This document shows, one piece after another, positions 16,751 through 25,538 of a stretch of DNA of 37,900 nt. This DNA is from Methanomassiliicoccales archaeon UBA147. GTDB taxonomy: Archaea > Thermoplasmatota > Thermoplasmata > SG8-5. Under the pieces are notes generated by a model that worked only from the letters and a program-made list of their open reading frames with translations, did no database searches and had not been told where the DNA came from. The stretch lies in assembly GCA_002496385.1 (NCBI GenBank), contig DAJR01000045.1:29112-67011 (forward strand), read 5' to 3'. Position 1 is the first letter of the stretch. Every line of letters begins with the position of its first letter. The translations under genes were made by a program, and so were the position numbers.

Positions 16751-17455
16751 ATGAAGGTCAAGCAGGCGGCAATCATCTGCGGCGGCATGGGTACGAGGCT
16801 GCGCCCGCTGACTTTCGACATCCCCAAACCCATGGTCCCGGTCCGCGGAAAGCCTTTCCTGCAATGGATAATCGAGCATTTCAAAGACCAGGGAGTAAAC
16901 AGGCTCGTGTTCTGCACCGGCCACCTGCACGAAAACATCGAGGCGTATTTCGGAGACGGAAGGAAATTCGGCGTTGAAATAGCGCACTCGGTCGAGCCCG
17001 AGCCCCTGGGCACCGGCGGAGCCCTTCTCAATGCCGGGCATCTGCTTGATCGGAGGTTCTTCCTGGCCTACGGGGACAGCTACCTGCCAATCGATTTATC
17101 CGGCCTGACGGGTTTGATGGAGAAGAACAGGGCATCAGGAGTCATCACGGCTTACGAAAACCCCGACAAACTGGCTCCGAACAATGTGAGGCTCGCGGCG
17201 GACGGCAGGGTGATGAATTACATCAAGAAGGACCCGCCTGCCGCGATGAACTGCCTGGAAGCCGGGCTCTCGCTCTTCGACAGGGACGTACTGGAGTTCG
17301 CGCCCGGCAGGAAATTCTCCCTGGAGGAGTCGATTTTGCCACAATTAATAAATAGGGGCCTCCTCTTTGGATTATTGACGCCCAGGAGGTTTTACGACAT
17401 GGGAACTCCGGAAGGGCTGGAACGCGCGAAGAGGGAACTGAATGACACTGATTAG
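16751..17455 (+). CDS. hddC: Sugar-1-phosphate nucleotidyltransferase, HddC-like
   Basis: This 234-residue Rossmann-type nucleotidyltransferase, by context, would add GMP to D-glycero-alpha-D-manno-heptose 1-phosphate. The signature AIICGGMGTRLRPLT with downstream KPMVPV lies in the first 40 residues, LGTGGAL is at about 87-93, and the metal-binding YGDSYLP follows near 106. The length suits HddC and short RmlA/mannose-1-phosphate guanylyltransferases, and on sequence alone those remain alternatives. The HddA, GmhA and GmhB genes that follow support the heptose assignment. It overlaps hddA by 14 bases. Confidence 0.8.
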   Translation: MKVKQAAIICGGMGTRLRPLTFDIPKPMVPVRGKPFLQWIIEHFKDQGVNRLVFCTGHLHENIEAYFGDGRKFGVEIAHSVEPEPLGTGGALLNAGHLLDRRFFLAYGDSYLPIDLSGLTGLMEKNRASGVITAYENPDKLAPNNVRLAADGRVMNYIKKDPPAAMNCLEAGLSLFDRDVLEFAPGRKFSLEESILPQLINRGLLFGLLTPRRFYDMGTPEGLERAKRELNDTD

Positions 17456-18449
17456 CCGCTCACCCGTCAGGATAAGTTTCGGGGGCGGGGGCACGGACCT
17501 CGCGTCCTACTACGAAAAATACGGCGGCGTCGTCGTGAGCGCGTCGATCAACAAGTACATCTACACAATTCTCGAGATGCGGCTGGACGACCGCATCCAG
17601 ATCATCTCCTCAGACCTGCAGCTCAACCACACAGTCTCGGACGCATACCATCTGAAATACGGCGAGGGCCTGGACATCCCGGTCGCGGTCCTGAAGCACT
17701 TCAACGTGCAGAGGGGCCTGAACATATTCATGGCCTCGGAGATACCGCCCGGCACCGGGCTCGGCTCCTCGGGCGCAGTCACGGTGAACATGATCAACAC
17801 CATCAACCAGCTCGAGAGGCTGAAGATGGGCAAGAAGGAGATGGCTGAGCTCGCATACAAGATAGAATTCCATGACCTGGGGATGCCGATCGGCAAGCAG
17901 GACGAGTATGCCAGCGCCTTCGGCGGAATCAATTTCATCAAGTTCAACAGGAACGGCACCACCGAGGTGGAGCCCCTCAAGATCCCGAGGGAGGTGCGTG
18001 TGCGGCTTGAGACGGACGTGATGCTGTTCTTCACCGGTCGGACCCGGGAATCGTCAAAGATACTCAGGTCCCAGGATAAATCCACAAGGGACAAGTCCAG
18101 CACCGTCGTCGATTCCCTCCATGCAATAAAGCAGGTGGCGTTCGACGTGAAGAAGGCGATAGAGTCGGGCGACCTGGTGGAGTTCGGAAGGCTTCTGGAC
18201 CACTCCTGGCAGACGAAGAAGAACCTCGCACAGGGCATCACCAACCCAAGGATAGACAAGCTCATGGGCATAGCCAAGAAGAACGGCGCCCTGGGCGGGA
18301 AGCTCACAGGGGCGGGCGGAGGCGGGTACATGATGCTGTTCTGCGAGAAGGCCAACCAGAAACGCCTCATCAAGTCGATGGTGGCCGAAGGCCTGAGCCC
18401 TCTAGATTTCCATTTCGACAAGAAGGGAGCATCAATCATCAACGGGTAG
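17442..18449 (+). CDS. hddA: D-glycero-D-manno-heptose 7-phosphate kinase, HddA-like (GHMP family)
   Basis: This 335-residue GHMP kinase phosphorylates the anomeric position of heptose 7-phosphate, giving the 1,7-bisphosphate. Motif 1 is SPVRISFGGGGTDLASYY near residue 6, motif 2 the ATP loop PPGTGLGSSGAVTV near 102, and motif 3 LTGAGGGGYMMLF near 287. The N-terminal FGGGGTDL form is typical of HddA and L-fuco/heptose kinases rather than galactokinase. ATG at 17442 lies within the end of hddC, giving coupled translation. All three kinase motifs are intact. It is the strongest evidence that the operon follows the GDP-alpha-heptose rather than the ADP-beta-heptose route. Confidence 0.88.
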   Translation: MTLISRSPVRISFGGGGTDLASYYEKYGGVVVSASINKYIYTILEMRLDDRIQIISSDLQLNHTVSDAYHLKYGEGLDIPVAVLKHFNVQRGLNIFMASEIPPGTGLGSSGAVTVNMINTINQLERLKMGKKEMAELAYKIEFHDLGMPIGKQDEYASAFGGINFIKFNRNGTTEVEPLKIPREVRVRLETDVMLFFTGRTRESSKILRSQDKSTRDKSSTVVDSLHAIKQVAFDVKKAIESGDLVEFGRLLDHSWQTKKNLAQGITNPRIDKLMGIAKKNGALGGKLTGAGGGGYMMLFCEKANQKRLIKSMVAEGLSPLDFHFDKKGASIING

Positions 18450-18456
18450 TGAGACA

Positions 18457-19050
18457 ATGGACGAATTCAGAAAGACATTCATCGACGGATACCTAGACGA
18501 CATCATCCGGGTGCTTGGCGAAATCAAGGCGAACAATGCAGATTTCTTCGACAGGCTGGCCACGATATTCCTGGAGGCCAGGGAGAACAACCGTAAGATA
18601 TTCTTCTGCGGGAACGGCGGAAGCGCGTCAACCGCATCGCATTTCACCAGCGACCTTGCCAAAGGCACGATAGTCGAAGGTGCGCCAAGGTTCAAGGCGC
18701 TCTCGCTCGCGGACAACATCCCGCAGATGCTCGCATGGGGCAACGACGCCTGCTACGAGGACATTTTCGTGGAACAGCTCAAGAACCTGTTCGAGCCGGG
18801 AGACGTCGTGCTGGGCATATCGGGCAGCGGGAATTCGGAGAACGTCCTCAGGGCCATCAAGTATGCCGGGGAGAATGACGGGGTCACAGTGGGAATAACC
18901 GGATTCGACGGAGGCAAGCTGAAGGACATGGTTGACCTCTGCCTCATAGTCCCGGTGCACAACATGCAGAAGACCGAGGACGTGCACATGCTCATCGACC
19001 ACCTCACCACCCTCATGATCAAGGAAGAGGAGTTGGCCAGGCGTGGCTAA
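18457..19050 (+). CDS. gmhA: Phosphoheptose isomerase GmhA (SIS domain)
   Basis: This 197-residue SIS-domain isomerase converts sedoheptulose 7-phosphate to D-glycero-D-manno-heptose 7-phosphate, the entry step of heptose synthesis. The phosphate-binding loops FCGNGGSASTASHF (about 48-61) and ISGSGNSENV (about 121-130) are complete. EDVHMLIDHLTT near 174-185 carries the conserved catalytic histidine and glutamate region. The length is normal. Its start is seven bases after the hddA stop, and its end overlaps gmhB by eight bases. Confidence 0.92.
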   Translation: MDEFRKTFIDGYLDDIIRVLGEIKANNADFFDRLATIFLEARENNRKIFFCGNGGSASTASHFTSDLAKGTIVEGAPRFKALSLADNIPQMLAWGNDACYEDIFVEQLKNLFEPGDVVLGISGSGNSENVLRAIKYAGENDGVTVGITGFDGGKLKDMVDLCLIVPVHNMQKTEDVHMLIDHLTTLMIKEEELARRG

Positions 19051-19534
19051 AGCCGTATTCTTGGACAGGGACGGGGTCATCAACAGGCTCAGCATGGGGA
19101 ATTACATCACGACCTGGGACAGGTTCGAGTTCCTGAAAGGCGCGAAAGAAGCAATTGCCAGACTGTCGAATTCCGGGTACCTTGTGTTCATCGTCACGAA
19201 CCAATCGGCCATCAACCGCGGCCTGCTGACCGAGGCCGGGCTCGAGGTGATTCACAACAACATGCTGTGCGAGATAGAGGAGGCCGGCGGCCATATCGAG
19301 AAGATATACCACTGCCCGCACCGGCCGGACGAGGGCTGCAAATGCAGGAAGCCGGAGACCGGGCTCTTCGACCTGGCCAATGCAGAATACGATATAGATT
19401 ACCCGGACTCATGGTTCGTCGGCGATTTCGAGAGCGACAGGGAAGTGGCCCGGAGGATGGGTCTCAAATTCATACTGGCCAGCGGGGACGGCGGGCTGGA
19501 GAGGGCGGTAGAAGCGATTTTGGCGAACGATTAA
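19043..19534 (+). CDS. gmhB: D-glycero-D-manno-heptose 1,7-bisphosphate phosphatase GmhB (HAD)
   Basis: This 163-residue HAD phosphatase removes the 7-phosphate. Motif I FLDRDGVINRL (residues 6-16) contains the nucleophile and acid-base aspartates. TNQSAINRG is motif II, the zinc loop reads CPHRPDEGCKCRKPETG (about 91-107) with its Cys/His ligands, and FVGDFESD (about 126-133) is motif IV. The length is short but complete for archaeal and compact GmhB. It is the last gene of the five-gene operon and is followed by a hairpin with a T-run. Confidence 0.92.
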   Translation: MAKAVFLDRDGVINRLSMGNYITTWDRFEFLKGAKEAIARLSNSGYLVFIVTNQSAINRGLLTEAGLEVIHNNMLCEIEEAGGHIEKIYHCPHRPDEGCKCRKPETGLFDLANAEYDIDYPDSWFVGDFESDREVARRMGLKFILASGDGGLERAVEAILAND

Positions 19535-19541
19535 TCACACC

Positions 19542-19573
19542 ATCGAAATGCAAATTTCGATTGCAGACTTTTT
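19542..19573 (+). terminator. Hairpin plus T-run after gmhB
   Basis: A perfect 8-bp stem (ATCGAAAT at 19542-19549, ATTTCGAT at 19554-19561) with a GCAA loop is followed by CTTTTT at about 19567-19572. It lies between the convergent gmhB and vapC stops and most likely ends the heptose transcript. Confidence 0.65.
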
Positions 19574-19952
19574 ACGTGATTATTATCGCATCGTTAGCTT
19601 TCCTGAAGTCAGCATCAGAGGTTAGTAATTTCTGATCGATGTATCTCGCGCTCGCCAGAATGATTCCGTCCATCAGGCTGAATTTAATGATTTTTTGCGC
19701 CCTGAACTGATGCTTGAGTTCCGACGCCTCAATGCATATCGCTTCATTCAGCGGTATGACATTCACAATATCCTTTAGCTGGAGAATTCGCGCAGGCGGG
19801 TCCGAGCAGTTGGCAAGACACCAATCATTGACCTCGCCCAGTTGGATGACGGAAATGAAAAGCAGTTCGTTCTCAATATGCGCCATGATGCTATCGACCC
19901 GCGGACCTTCTCCCCGCATCAGTTCCACTATTATGCTCGTATCCAGGAACAT
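19572..19952 (-). CDS. vapC: VapC-like PIN-domain ribonuclease toxin
   Basis: This 126-residue PIN-domain protein is the toxin of a type II toxin-antitoxin pair; such proteins cleave tRNA or rRNA. The metal-binding acids are in place: Asp4 in FLDTS, Glu40 in IQLGEV, Asp95 in SLMDGIILASA and Asp113 in TSDADF. ATG at 19952 overlaps the antitoxin TGA stop as ATGA, the usual antitoxin-first arrangement. The RNA target cannot be told. Confidence 0.88.
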   Translation of the reverse strand: MFLDTSIIVELMRGEGPRVDSIMAHIENELLFISVIQLGEVNDWCLANCSDPPARILQLKDIVNVIPLNEAICIEASELKHQFRAQKIIKFSLMDGIILASARYIDQKLLTSDADFRKANDAIIIT

Positions 19953-20173
19953 CAGAACCTGTCTCCCTTTTCACGCCGGAATGGTTTCTTGCCCCTCTCG
20001 ATGCCGATGAAATCCATGAGCTTCCTGTTCCTGGCCGCGATATCGGACGAGGGTATCGCCACTCGGATGGTGTCCCCATTGCCGAATCCAAGTTCATGGA
20101 TTATATCATTTGGAATGATTATGCCAAGGGAGTTACCGACTCTGCGGAGCTTGGCTTCGAATACTTCCGCCAT
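19952..20173 (-). CDS. vapB: AbrB/SpoVT-type antitoxin (VapB-like)
   Basis: This 73-residue protein has an N-terminal swapped-hairpin DNA-binding domain: KLRRVGNSLGIIIPNDIIHELGF with GDTIRVAI, the classic AbrB pattern. It has a basic C-terminal tail (RGKKPFRREKGDRF) that would wrap the toxin. It likely represses its own promoter and neutralises the PIN toxin. ATG at 20173 gives the typical start close to the AbrB fold; the frame is open to 20227, but that adds a non-conserved segment. The divergence-free 40-base gap to the giant gene upstream means its promoter overlaps the AT-rich sequence at 20175-20215. Confidence 0.85.
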   Translation of the reverse strand: MAEVFEAKLRRVGNSLGIIIPNDIIHELGFGNGDTIRVAIPSSDIAARNRKLMDFIGIERGKKPFRREKGDRF

Positions 20174-20214
20174 GAAATAGGTTATAACGTTATAACTATT
20201 AATAAGTTCCGGTA

Positions 20215-23200
20215 TTATTTCTCCCAAACAGTCCCCTTGAACAGCCAGACATTGATTGTCTTGTCCCCGGTCCTGAACAGCGGGTCGGCAATCTTCGGCG
20301 GCACATTCTCGATGAAGACGCCGAAGTTTATGCGCCAGCGTCCCATCTCCCTGCCCGCGAGTGCGGCCAGCGCCGGAATGTTGGCTTCGATGCGTCCAAT
20401 CAATTTAATCTGGTCCGGCTCTTCCTCGTTCCCCGATGCTTTCTGCAGGACCTTGGGCATACGGACAAGGCCGTAGAACTCGAGGCGGACGAACAGGTGC
20501 TCGGGTATATCGTCCCCAAGTTTGGGGTACTGGGATGGTTGGGTTGGCTTGCCGAACTTGGCCATGAACACCGCTACCGAGCCGATGACCCATCTGAGCA
20601 ATGCTGCCAGAGTGTCGCCGCCTTCGATGACGAAGCTCAGGGTGATGCCGCCTCCGCCCGAGCCGGTTGCGTCGGTGAGCTTGACGTCCAGGAAAAGGCA
20701 TGTCTCCACGACCGACCTTTCCACAAGGCGAAGCACATCCTCTATGAAGCGCTGGATGAATTGCGTCACCAACTTCACTATGAAATCCAGGGAGAGCGCA
20801 AGCTCGTCCCTGAGGTTGTGCCAGGTCGTGTTGAAGGCGCCTTTCAGCAGAGCCCATACAAGCGGCTTGAACTGGATGTCCACCGCCGGGTTCTCCGCGC
20901 CTATCGACCCCCAGGTGAAATTCCATTTCCCGGCAACAGAGAAGTTGGCTCCATTCGGTGCCCGTTGCCATGTCGCGTCGCAGCCAGATGTGCCAGTGGA
21001 AATGTTGTTGACCATTGCATTGTCCGGCTCGGACAGCGGGGGGGTGGCGTCCACAATAGCCCCGCCGGGGTCCAGGAGCAAGAAGCGGACCGATTCGGTC
21101 GGCAGCGTGCGGTTGAAATACTGGACCATCCAGTAGCCGAAGGGTTTTATTGAGAACGATGAGTTGAAGGTGATATTGTAGCTTGAATTGCTCCCATAGC
21201 TGAGTGTCCAGTTCCCGAGGCTGACATTCGCGTTCAACGGGTTGTAGATTTCAACCCATTGAGTCCCGTTGTCCAGACCCCTGGGATTGAGTTCAACCTC
21301 ATTTATGACCAGGTTGTCCTCTTCCAGGCCTCTGAGTGTGTACTTTATCTCGAAGCCCGCATTGACTGAGGCCTTCAAGCCCAGGAACGGAATGGGAATG
21401 TTGGAGAGGGCGACGCCCACGCCGGCAATGTCATGGAGTGAATACCCCACGGTGGCGTAGATGTTCTCCGCCACGGGAGCGTTCAGTTCCATCGCCCAGC
21501 CGTTCCCCTCGCCTCTGCATTCCACTATGTGCCCCCGAAGGACCATGAAAGGGTCTACCGCAATATCCAGCGTGAAACCGAACATCTCGATGTCTGCGTC
21601 GAGAAGGAGATCATATTCCATTCCAGCTTCCGCAGAGACATTGTCAGAGAGAGACCAGAGCTCCAAACCGATGTCGAAGCCGGTTCCGAGGAGCTTGCCT
21701 TCGGTTCTCACGGAGAGCAATTCGCCGCCATAGCCCATTTCTATCCGGTCCATCTCGCAGTCCTCCGCGAAGGCCACGATGAAATCGAAGCCGAAAAGAC
21801 TGAACCTGAACTCGGAGCCGTCCGGGAGCAGGTCTATGATCCAATCCACTATTGAATTGAATATCAGATCCGCGATGTCCCTGAGGAATATCTGGACCTT
21901 CTCGACAAGGAAGCCTATCAGTTCCGTCACCTTGTTCATCACGTCCTGCGCATAAGCGAGGAGTTTGCCGACCAGGTCGGCGAAGAAGTCGACTATCTTC
22001 ATAACCTGGTCTATGAGCCAATTGATGGGGGCTGCTATAGTGTCCCACACCCAATCGAAAAATGCCCCGACAATATCAAGCAGCTTCTCAACATCCCCGG
22101 CCAACGAGTTGGTTCCTGTGTAATCGATTCCCACCAGGTTCCAACCCGAATATGCCGTCACCGGAATGACAAAATCAAGTTCGAGTATCCTCTCAAGAAT
22201 AGTGGGCCCCTGGCTCCCGTTTCCCAGGTATGAATAGGAGCCGCTCGCGGCATGGATCGCTATGTTGCCCCTGATGGTGACGTTCCACCGATTCTCGAAT
22301 GGTCTCTCGTTGAATGTCACAGCGTCGGTATAATGCACCCCCTGGGGAGCGGAAATTTCGACGGTAATCGTGCCTCGGACAGGACTGACATCAGATTGTA
22401 CCATATTGGCCTCAATCGCCATGACGGGGCCGTCTGGCTGGGTTACCGTGAACCTCTCCTCCCAGACCGCTCCGCCGGCCATCGCGGAAGAATATTCCCC
22501 TTCATACATCCCGAACCCGATGGCCCCAGCCTCGTCAGAGTATAACAGTTCGGGTGAATACTGGGTGTTGGCAACCTCGCCGCTCCAGATTATGGAGTCC
22601 AGAACACTTATGACAATACCTTTGGCGAGGCCTATGAAAGAAGAAGGGTCTTTCCCGATGAAGCGGGACAGGATATTTCCAGAGAGACTCGCCACGGTGC
22701 TCTCCAGCGCACGGATATATAGTCCGTTCTGGGCGCTTCCGAGGTACAGCCAGGAGGATTCTGCGAGCTTCAGTTTGGAATATGCCGAGTCGGCATGAGG
22801 CTGGATGTCCAGGGCAAGTTGTGAACGGCACTGGACACCGAGCACATCTGCGCAAACCACCTGGTCAGGAATCTGGAGACAGTCATAAGGCAGAGGCGAG
22901 TCGAAGTACCCTCTCGATTTTCCGAGTTCATTGTAAACGGAATATACCGCGGACGCGGTTCCAGTGGGTTGAACGGACATGGTGGAATTGAGAAGGAGCG
23001 CCCTTGACAAGGATTCAAGTGCGTTCAGCTGACAGGTCTGTGAATCTGCAAGCACATCATAATTCTGCGAGATGAATTCCATCAATCGAACCGTGAGCTG
23101 GGACTGTCTGTTGGTCAGCACCGAGAGCAAGGAGTTGACCCTCCCCGGGTTCTCTTGAAGGCAGTCGGTTGTCTCTGTGATGATTTCTGCGATCATGTTT

Positions 23201-25011
23201 CGCATATCTTCCAGGGTTGAGGCCCTGTCATTCGGGTCTATTGCATATTTGCCGTCAGAATACTCTGAAAGGCATATTGACTTCTGGCCCATGAAGGAGG
23301 TTATCAGGGTTGAAAGTTCGTAAGTCACATTTTTGACGGCATCGCGCATCGTGCTGTAAATCACATCCTCGCGCTCTGAATAGAACTCAGTGTAAAATTC
23401 GGACCACAGGGCAACAACCTCTGTTTGCTGGCGAAGCATGCTTGCCGGACGGAAATTCGCAATATAGCCTGCCGGGTATTTGCTCGAGTGGGTGGGTGTG
23501 GTGGCCGCCGAGATGTTGTACAGACACATTGCCGCATGCCATGAAGCCCCAACGATCTGGCCGTCAGCGTCGATAATCGGAACGGAATATTGCTCTGTCA
23601 GTTGGCTGCAGTTCCCCGAATATGAATATATGGTGGGGATGGGCTGAAGCACATCCAGAACCGCCAGGTCCGTCCCGGCAGCTGGAGAATCCCCATGGAT
23701 GACGCCGGGAACGGTGATTGCGGCCGGGTCGGGGGGCCACCCGAGCGATTCTGAATTTTTTAACAGCCAACGGTTGACCTGTTCCGCGCCCTTCCGGTTT
23801 TCCCCGTCGTCGCCCCATATGAAATCGCTGAGCGATCTGCCGACATCCTCTATCCATTGGCGCATGGCCTGCCCGGTCCGATAAATTCCGTTTGCGATAT
23901 CGGTTATCCCGAAGTAATCCAGATACTTGAGTATGAACTGGTCGATTATCGCATTAAAAGCCTGGGCCAGAATAATGTCGGCGGGGATTTTCCTGTCGCC
24001 GATGCCCGAATAAATCGCCACGATGTCCGCGGGGTCGAGCGTTCCGTTGTTGAGATAAGTCTGCAACAATGATTCGATTGTGTTGCCTGCGTACCCGTTT
24101 CCTGCGGAGTCAATCCCAAGGACCACAGACTCATCGAAGTCCCTGAACAGCCGGACGGTTTCAAGGATCACCGCAATATTGACTGCCAACTGGACATCGC
24201 TCAATGATAAAATGCCTGATGCAGGGCCGGGAGAAGCCGCGAGTCCCGCGCCCCAGCCCTCCAACACCCTGAACTGTGCAACGGTGGTGAGAATGTATTT
24301 CACTGCCCGGACCATGCCCATCGCGTTGTTATCTGTGGAACTCTCCAGTATGGCCGCTTTCGAGTTCATCAGAGGGTAGGGCGCATCTATGGTTCTTTGG
24401 AATGAAATGGGGCTTTCCATTGCCGCGTTCGAACGGGTGTTCCTGACAGTGCAGTTCCCTTCACCCACGACAACATACCTGGCAAGGGCGGATGTCTCCC
24501 CGCTCGACTCGGTTGTCACAGTGTCAAGCACCTCCACCGTGGCATTGGTCATGGTGCCCGAACCATCATCCAGCGAGATGTTGGATTGGTTTGTGCGATT
24601 GGAAGGAACAAGGTCGTGCAGGCTCAGTTCCTCAAGGAAAACAGCCTGCCTGAAATCCCTCACTTCGACCAGGTAGGGGTCTTCATAAAGCGGGAAAACT
24701 TCCTCCAGGTATTTTGAATAATTCTCCTGGAAACATCTATCCAGCATGGATTGGTTGCAAAGATATCGTGTGGATGCCGCCACCGCACCGGACGCTATGT
24801 AATACGCTTCCAGAGACATTTTCTTCTCCAACTGGTGCAGTACAGATTGTTGGCGCGATGTTTCCTCGCCGGCCAGCCTGATGCCTGCCTCCCGCCTCTG
24901 AATTCCGCCCAGGTAAGACATGCTCATGACGGAGAGCATCAGTATCAGCACCGCGACCATTGCGAAAGGCACCCGGGCCCATTCGTCACCCGCTATCTTT
25001 CGGCCGCGCAT
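20215..25011 (-). CDS. Giant membrane-anchored surface protein with lamin-tail-like domain
   Basis: This 1598-residue protein is of unknown function. A short basic N-terminus and ARVPFAMVAVLILMLSVMSMSYL form one membrane anchor (about 12-34); the rest should be outside the cell. Its start resembles large proteins of haloarchaeal pilus-like clusters (DUF7286 type; from memory). Recognisable parts are a helical N-terminal half with paired cysteines, a GWNLVG module (about 954), a block of amphipathic Trp/Leu-rich helices (about 975-1060) and a lamin-tail-like beta domain (LVINEVELNPRG ... WVEIYNP, about 1237-1334). It lacks a second clear anchor. ATG at 25011 overlaps the upstream TGA. It ends the three-gene set begun at 26020. 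Confidence 0.65.
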   Translation of the reverse strand: MRGRKIAGDEWARVPFAMVAVLILMLSVMSMSYLGGIQRREAGIRLAGEETSRQQSVLHQLEKKMSLEAYYIASGAVAASTRYLCNQSMLDRCFQENYSKYLEEVFPLYEDPYLVEVRDFRQAVFLEELSLHDLVPSNRTNQSNISLDDGSGTMTNATVEVLDTVTTESSGETSALARYVVVGEGNCTVRNTRSNAAMESPISFQRTIDAPYPLMNSKAAILESSTDNNAMGMVRAVKYILTTVAQFRVLEGWGAGLAASPGPASGILSLSDVQLAVNIAVILETVRLFRDFDESVVLGIDSAGNGYAGNTIESLLQTYLNNGTLDPADIVAIYSGIGDRKIPADIILAQAFNAIIDQFILKYLDYFGITDIANGIYRTGQAMRQWIEDVGRSLSDFIWGDDGENRKGAEQVNRWLLKNSESLGWPPDPAAITVPGVIHGDSPAAGTDLAVLDVLQPIPTIYSYSGNCSQLTEQYSVPIIDADGQIVGASWHAAMCLYNISAATTPTHSSKYPAGYIANFRPASMLRQQTEVVALWSEFYTEFYSEREDVIYSTMRDAVKNVTYELSTLITSFMGQKSICLSEYSDGKYAIDPNDRASTLEDMRNMIAEIITETTDCLQENPGRVNSLLSVLTNRQSQLTVRLMEFISQNYDVLADSQTCQLNALESLSRALLLNSTMSVQPTGTASAVYSVYNELGKSRGYFDSPLPYDCLQIPDQVVCADVLGVQCRSQLALDIQPHADSAYSKLKLAESSWLYLGSAQNGLYIRALESTVASLSGNILSRFIGKDPSSFIGLAKGIVISVLDSIIWSGEVANTQYSPELLYSDEAGAIGFGMYEGEYSSAMAGGAVWEERFTVTQPDGPVMAIEANMVQSDVSPVRGTITVEISAPQGVHYTDAVTFNERPFENRWNVTIRGNIAIHAASGSYSYLGNGSQGPTILERILELDFVIPVTAYSGWNLVGIDYTGTNSLAGDVEKLLDIVGAFFDWVWDTIAAPINWLIDQVMKIVDFFADLVGKLLAYAQDVMNKVTELIGFLVEKVQIFLRDIADLIFNSIVDWIIDLLPDGSEFRFSLFGFDFIVAFAEDCEMDRIEMGYGGELLSVRTEGKLLGTGFDIGLELWSLSDNVSAEAGMEYDLLLDADIEMFGFTLDIAVDPFMVLRGHIVECRGEGNGWAMELNAPVAENIYATVGYSLHDIAGVGVALSNIPIPFLGLKASVNAGFEIKYTLRGLEEDNLVINEVELNPRGLDNGTQWVEIYNPLNANVSLGNWTLSYGSNSSYNITFNSSFSIKPFGYWMVQYFNRTLPTESVRFLLLDPGGAIVDATPPLSEPDNAMVNNISTGTSGCDATWQRAPNGANFSVAGKWNFTWGSIGAENPAVDIQFKPLVWALLKGAFNTTWHNLRDELALSLDFIVKLVTQFIQRFIEDVLRLVERSVVETCLFLDVKLTDATGSGGGGITLSFVIEGGDTLAALLRWVIGSVAVFMAKFGKPTQPSQYPKLGDDIPEHLFVRLEFYGLVRMPKVLQKASGNEEEPDQIKLIGRIEANIPALAALAGREMGRWRINFGVFIENVPPKIADPLFRTGDKTINVWLFKGTVWEK

Positions 25012-25538
25012 CAGTCCACCCATACAAAGATTGTTATCCGAATCTTGGTGGCTGAAGAGTCGCCCGGCCATATCTCTATTTGGCTGGCACATCGGTCCTC
25101 CGGCAGCTCGTCGAACCAAGCGATGCGATTGGAAATGAACACGGCCCCATCGTCACAAGAGACTGCAAAATCCAGGCCCGGCCGGAGAATGGAATTTCCG
25201 AGGGAAAGGAGCCTGGAATTATAGGATTCGAATTCCTCGATGCTGTGATTGCGAACAATGATACATTCGTCACAGAGTGCCTGGCACACTGTCCGGGCTG
25301 CAGAGCCCGTGCTGGTTTGGTTCCCGGAGCTGTCGTTGTATTGCATATCGCCCAATTCCACAGCCAGATATGTTTGTGCGAAATCGTTTGTGTATTGCTG
25401 CATATCTGCAAATTCCTGGCTGCGAATAGGGCATGATGAGCCAATTATCACAGCGGATGCAATAAGCATGATTGTCATGAAGAGTATCGCGTCGATAACC
25501 GCAGACTGCGCGCGACCATTGTCGCATAGGGAGCCCAT
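25011..25538 (-). CDS. Pilin-like single-pass protein, type IV filament set
   Basis: This 175-residue protein has an N-terminal hydrophobic helix after NGRAQSAVID (AILFMTIMLIASAVIIGSS) and a beta-rich outer domain with six or more cysteines, including CQALCDEC. The start resembles haloarchaeal pilus-cluster proteins of the RAxSTVLD type (DUF7284-like; from memory). The helix at the extreme N-terminus suits a pilin or pseudopilin, though a classical class III signal peptide cleavage motif is not obvious. ATG at 25538 overlaps the upstream TGA as ATGA; ATG at 25553 would add five residues. It overlaps the giant gene in the same way. Confidence 0.55.
   Translation of the reverse strand: MGSLCDNGRAQSAVIDAILFMTIMLIASAVIIGSSCPIRSQEFADMQQYTNDFAQTYLAVELGDMQYNDSSGNQTSTGSAARTVCQALCDECIIVRNHSIEEFESYNSRLLSLGNSILRPGLDFAVSCDDGAVFISNRIAWFDELPEDRCASQIEIWPGDSSATKIRITIFVWVD

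Noticed and set aside
17561..18457. Long minus-strand frame opposite hddA
   Set aside because: HddA has all three GHMP motifs on the plus strand; the reverse frame has no recognisable domain and no ribosome site.
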